This document shows positions 62,375 through 64,000 of a DNA stretch of 64,000 nt, in pieces; the stretch's first letter is position 1; each line of letters starts with the position of its first letter. The notes beneath the pieces are model-generated. The model saw only the letters and a program-made list of their open reading frames with translations. It searched no databases and had not been told where the DNA came from. The position numbers and the translations under genes were made by a program. This DNA is from Candidatus Stackebrandtia excrementipullorum (GTDB lineage: Bacteria; Actinomycetota; Actinomycetes; Mycobacteriales; Micromonosporaceae). The stretch lies in NCBI GenBank assembly GCA_019113825.1, contig DXGR01000102.1, positions 1-64,000 on the forward strand. Direction: 5' to 3'.

Positions 62375-63003
62375 TCGACGTGTTGATCGCCGACGACCAC
62401 GCGGCGGTACGCGCGGGCCTGGTGTTGATCTGTCAGGGCGCCGAGGATATTCGGGTGGTCGGTGAAGCCGCCGATGGGGCGGCGGCGGTCGAGGCCGCAC
62501 GACGCCTGCGGCCCGACGTGGTCGTCATGGACATCCGCATGCCCAGGCTCGACGGCATCAGCGCCACCGAACGGCTCTCCGAGGTCTGTGACGTTTTGAT
62601 ACTCACCACCTACGGCACCAACGGTTACCTATTTGCGGCAATGTCGGCAGGTGCGGCAGGTTTTCTTCTCAAGGACACCGACGCCGACAGTCTTCTCGAT
62701 GCGATACGCACCGTTGCCCGCGGTGACGGACTGATCTCGCCGTCGGTCACACGCGATCTCATCCGCGAGTTCGGTCGGCGAGTTCCGACGACGGCCGAAC
62801 CGGATGGACTGTCGAACCTGACCGGACGAGAGCGTGAGGTTCTGGTGTGTCTGGGTAAGGGGATGTCGAACGCGGAGATCGCCGGTCATCTGAACATGGC
62901 GGACACGACGGCGAAGACTCACGTGAGCCGCGTTTTGAACAAGCTCGGGCTCCGGTCGCGCGTGCAGGCGGCGATCATGGCTCGAGAACTTCGACTCACC
63001 TGA
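62371..63003 (+). CDS. NarL/LuxR-type response regulator
   Basis: A 210-residue regulator. The receiver domain (1-120) has phosphoacceptor D54 in VVMDIRMPRLDG and the switch and lysine residues in LILTTYG and FLLKDTDADS. The C-terminal LuxR-type helix-turn-helix (about 145-205) reads LTGREREVLVCLGKGMSNAEIAGHLNMADTTAKTHVSRVLNKLGL. Translation is coupled to the kinase gene by the four-base overlap. The acyltransferase gene downstream may be a target. Confidence 0.94.
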   Translation: MIDVLIADDHAAVRAGLVLICQGAEDIRVVGEAADGAAAVEAARRLRPDVVVMDIRMPRLDGISATERLSEVCDVLILTTYGTNGYLFAAMSAGAAGFLLKDTDADSLLDAIRTVARGDGLISPSVTRDLIREFGRRVPTTAEPDGLSNLTGREREVLVCLGKGMSNAEIAGHLNMADTTAKTHVSRVLNKLGLRSRVQAAIMARELRLT

Positions 63004-63260
63004 ACCACGACTCACAGAAACCTCCCAGAAATCCCCAAGAAACCCCTCAGAGTCCACTGATAGCATCCCGGATCGTTACCAAGTCGTGATGATGGCGTGC
63101 CTCTAGCGTAGCCACACGCGACGGTCCACCCGAGCACACACAGTGGTCGGAACACGTTTGCGCGACGCCTACCGCCGGGTAGCCACCCAGGACCCGCCGA
63201 CTCCACAAGCCAAGGCGTTCCGCCCGCCGTCCGAAGACCCGCAAGGAGCGTCGACGAGAC

Positions 63261-64000
63261 ATGTCCGTCCAAGCGCCGGCCCCACCAACCCGCGCCGCCA
63301 CACCCACCGAACAGACCACGCCCTCCAAGAAGGGCCGTGACTCGTACTTCTCCAACGCGAAGCTGGCGCTGATCGTCCTCGTCGTCATCGGTCACGCTTG
63401 GGCACCTCTGACAGGGCAAAGCTTCTCCGTCAACGCGTTTTACACGACCCTGTACGCGTTTCACATGCCGGCGTTCATTCTGCTGTGCGGTTACTTCTCG
63501 AAAAGTTTCACCGGACGCCCCGACCAGCTACGCCGTGTCCTCACCGGAATCCTCGCCCCCTACATCCTGTTTTCACTGCTGTACGGACTGTTTCGCATTT
63601 GGATCGACGGTGAGTTCACCCTCGGCCTGCTGTACCCGTACTACCTGACCTGGTTTCTCGCCGCCCTGTTCGTGTGGCGTGTGACATCACCCATCTGGCG
63701 CGTGGTGAAGTACCCGGTTCTCATCGCCACACTCATCTCGATCGGCGCCGTCATGATGGACCTTCCCGGGGCCTTCGACCTGGGACGGATCCTCCAGTTC
63801 CTACCGTTCTTCGTCGCCGGAATGTTCCTGCGACGTGAACACTTCGAAATGGTCAAACGGCCTCTCGTGAAATATCCGGCCACGGTGGCCACCGTGGCCG
63901 TCCTCGGACTGGCGTACCTGTACGCCGGGGATCTGGACAGCAACTGGATCTACTTCAACGAGGGCGCCGAACAGATGGACGTCAGCCGGATGGCCGCCCT
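63261..64000 (+). CDS. Acyltransferase-3 family membrane protein (partial)
   Basis: The gene starts at ATG 63261 and runs off the end of the window after 246 codons. After a Pro/Thr-rich cytoplasmic N-terminus (residues 1-30) it has the acyltransferase-3 opening, YFSNAKLALIVLVVIGHAWAPL, and the segment YAFHMPAFILLCGYFS, with a fucose-4-O-acetylase-like spelling. At least six membrane helices are visible. Such proteins acetylate extracytoplasmic sugars or lipids. AAGGAG at 63243-63248 is 12 bases from the start, a rather long spacing. Confidence 0.85.
   Translation, partial: MSVQAPAPPTRAATPTEQTTPSKKGRDSYFSNAKLALIVLVVIGHAWAPLTGQSFSVNAFYTTLYAFHMPAFILLCGYFSKSFTGRPDQLRRVLTGILAPYILFSLLYGLFRIWIDGEFTLGLLYPYYLTWFLAALFVWRVTSPIWRVVKYPVLIATLISIGAVMMDLPGAFDLGRILQFLPFFVAGMFLRREHFEMVKRPLVKYPATVATVAVLGLAYLYAGDLDSNWIYFNEGAEQMDVSRMAA

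Overview
This window comes from the chromosome of a high-GC Gram-positive bacterium (actinomycete). The signs are a separate fabD-fabH-acpP-fabF-accD operon behind a PucR-type FasR activator, a homodimeric-type pyruvate dehydrogenase E1 (aceE), GlnR-type operators, glnA1/glnE/glnA2, WXG100-type proteins, an F420:NADPH reductase, and many GTG starts. Gene order from the peroxiredoxin through lipB, lipA, glnA1, glnE, glnA2 and panB follows, with insertions, the block I remember from Mycobacterium tuberculosis (about Rv2217-Rv2247). Family membership is inference; a Glycomycetaceae-like organism (Stackebrandtia/Glycomyces) would fit. There are no prophages, insertion sequences or CRISPR arrays.

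Layout. 1-4.1 kb: tRNA-Val, peroxiredoxin, DUF3052 protein, aceE. 4.1-5.3 kb: a small Cys-rich ORF and a decayed TetR gene. 5.3-8.1 kb: an aldo/keto reductase followed by two YbaB/EbfC-like proteins and a WXG100-like protein. 8.1-14.2 kb: fasR and the type II fatty-acid synthesis operon. 14.2-20.3 kb: a tiny GPGG membrane protein, an adenosine deaminase-family enzyme, RNase HI, a Nif3/zinc-ribbon fusion, an XRE-TPR regulator and an orphan glutamate-type binding lipoprotein. 20.5-29.1 kb: lipB and lipA flank an insertion of four minus-strand genes: tricorn protease, an Asp/Gly-repeat protein, a long PIMT-like methyltransferase and an archaeal-type aspartyl-tRNA synthetase controlled by a translational T-box riboswitch. 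29.1-44.1 kb: nitrogen and cofactor genes (DUF4191, RDD, glnA1 with a GlnR box, penicillin acylase family, glnE, GATase, S66 peptidase, glnA2, npdG, metal receptor, TVP38, panB). 44.2-53 kb: a dead M20 peptidase gene, aminotransferase/LysR pair, ROK/MFS pair, nadE. 53-57 kb: phosphonate/phosphite-type ABC importer. 57-64 kb: TauE/SafE, rnpB, Gfo/Idh/MocA, purC, a membrane protein, a NarL-type two-component pair and a partial acyltransferase.

The most interesting segment is 21.2-24.7 kb. An Asp-rich DG-repeat protein (32 Asp in 138 residues), a PIMT homologue of the long type seen in aspartimide/isoaspartate-forming peptide clusters, and a T-box-regulated AspRS sit together on one strand. All three centre on aspartate, which suggests an aspartate-modifying system. 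The T-box is well supported by mutually exclusive pairings with the Shine-Dalgarno sequence; the link between the three genes is inference.

Two clear pseudogenes (TetR at 4.6-5.2 kb, M20 peptidase at 44.2-45.5 kb) and one gene fusion (Nif3-zinc ribbon) show ongoing local gene decay and remodelling.
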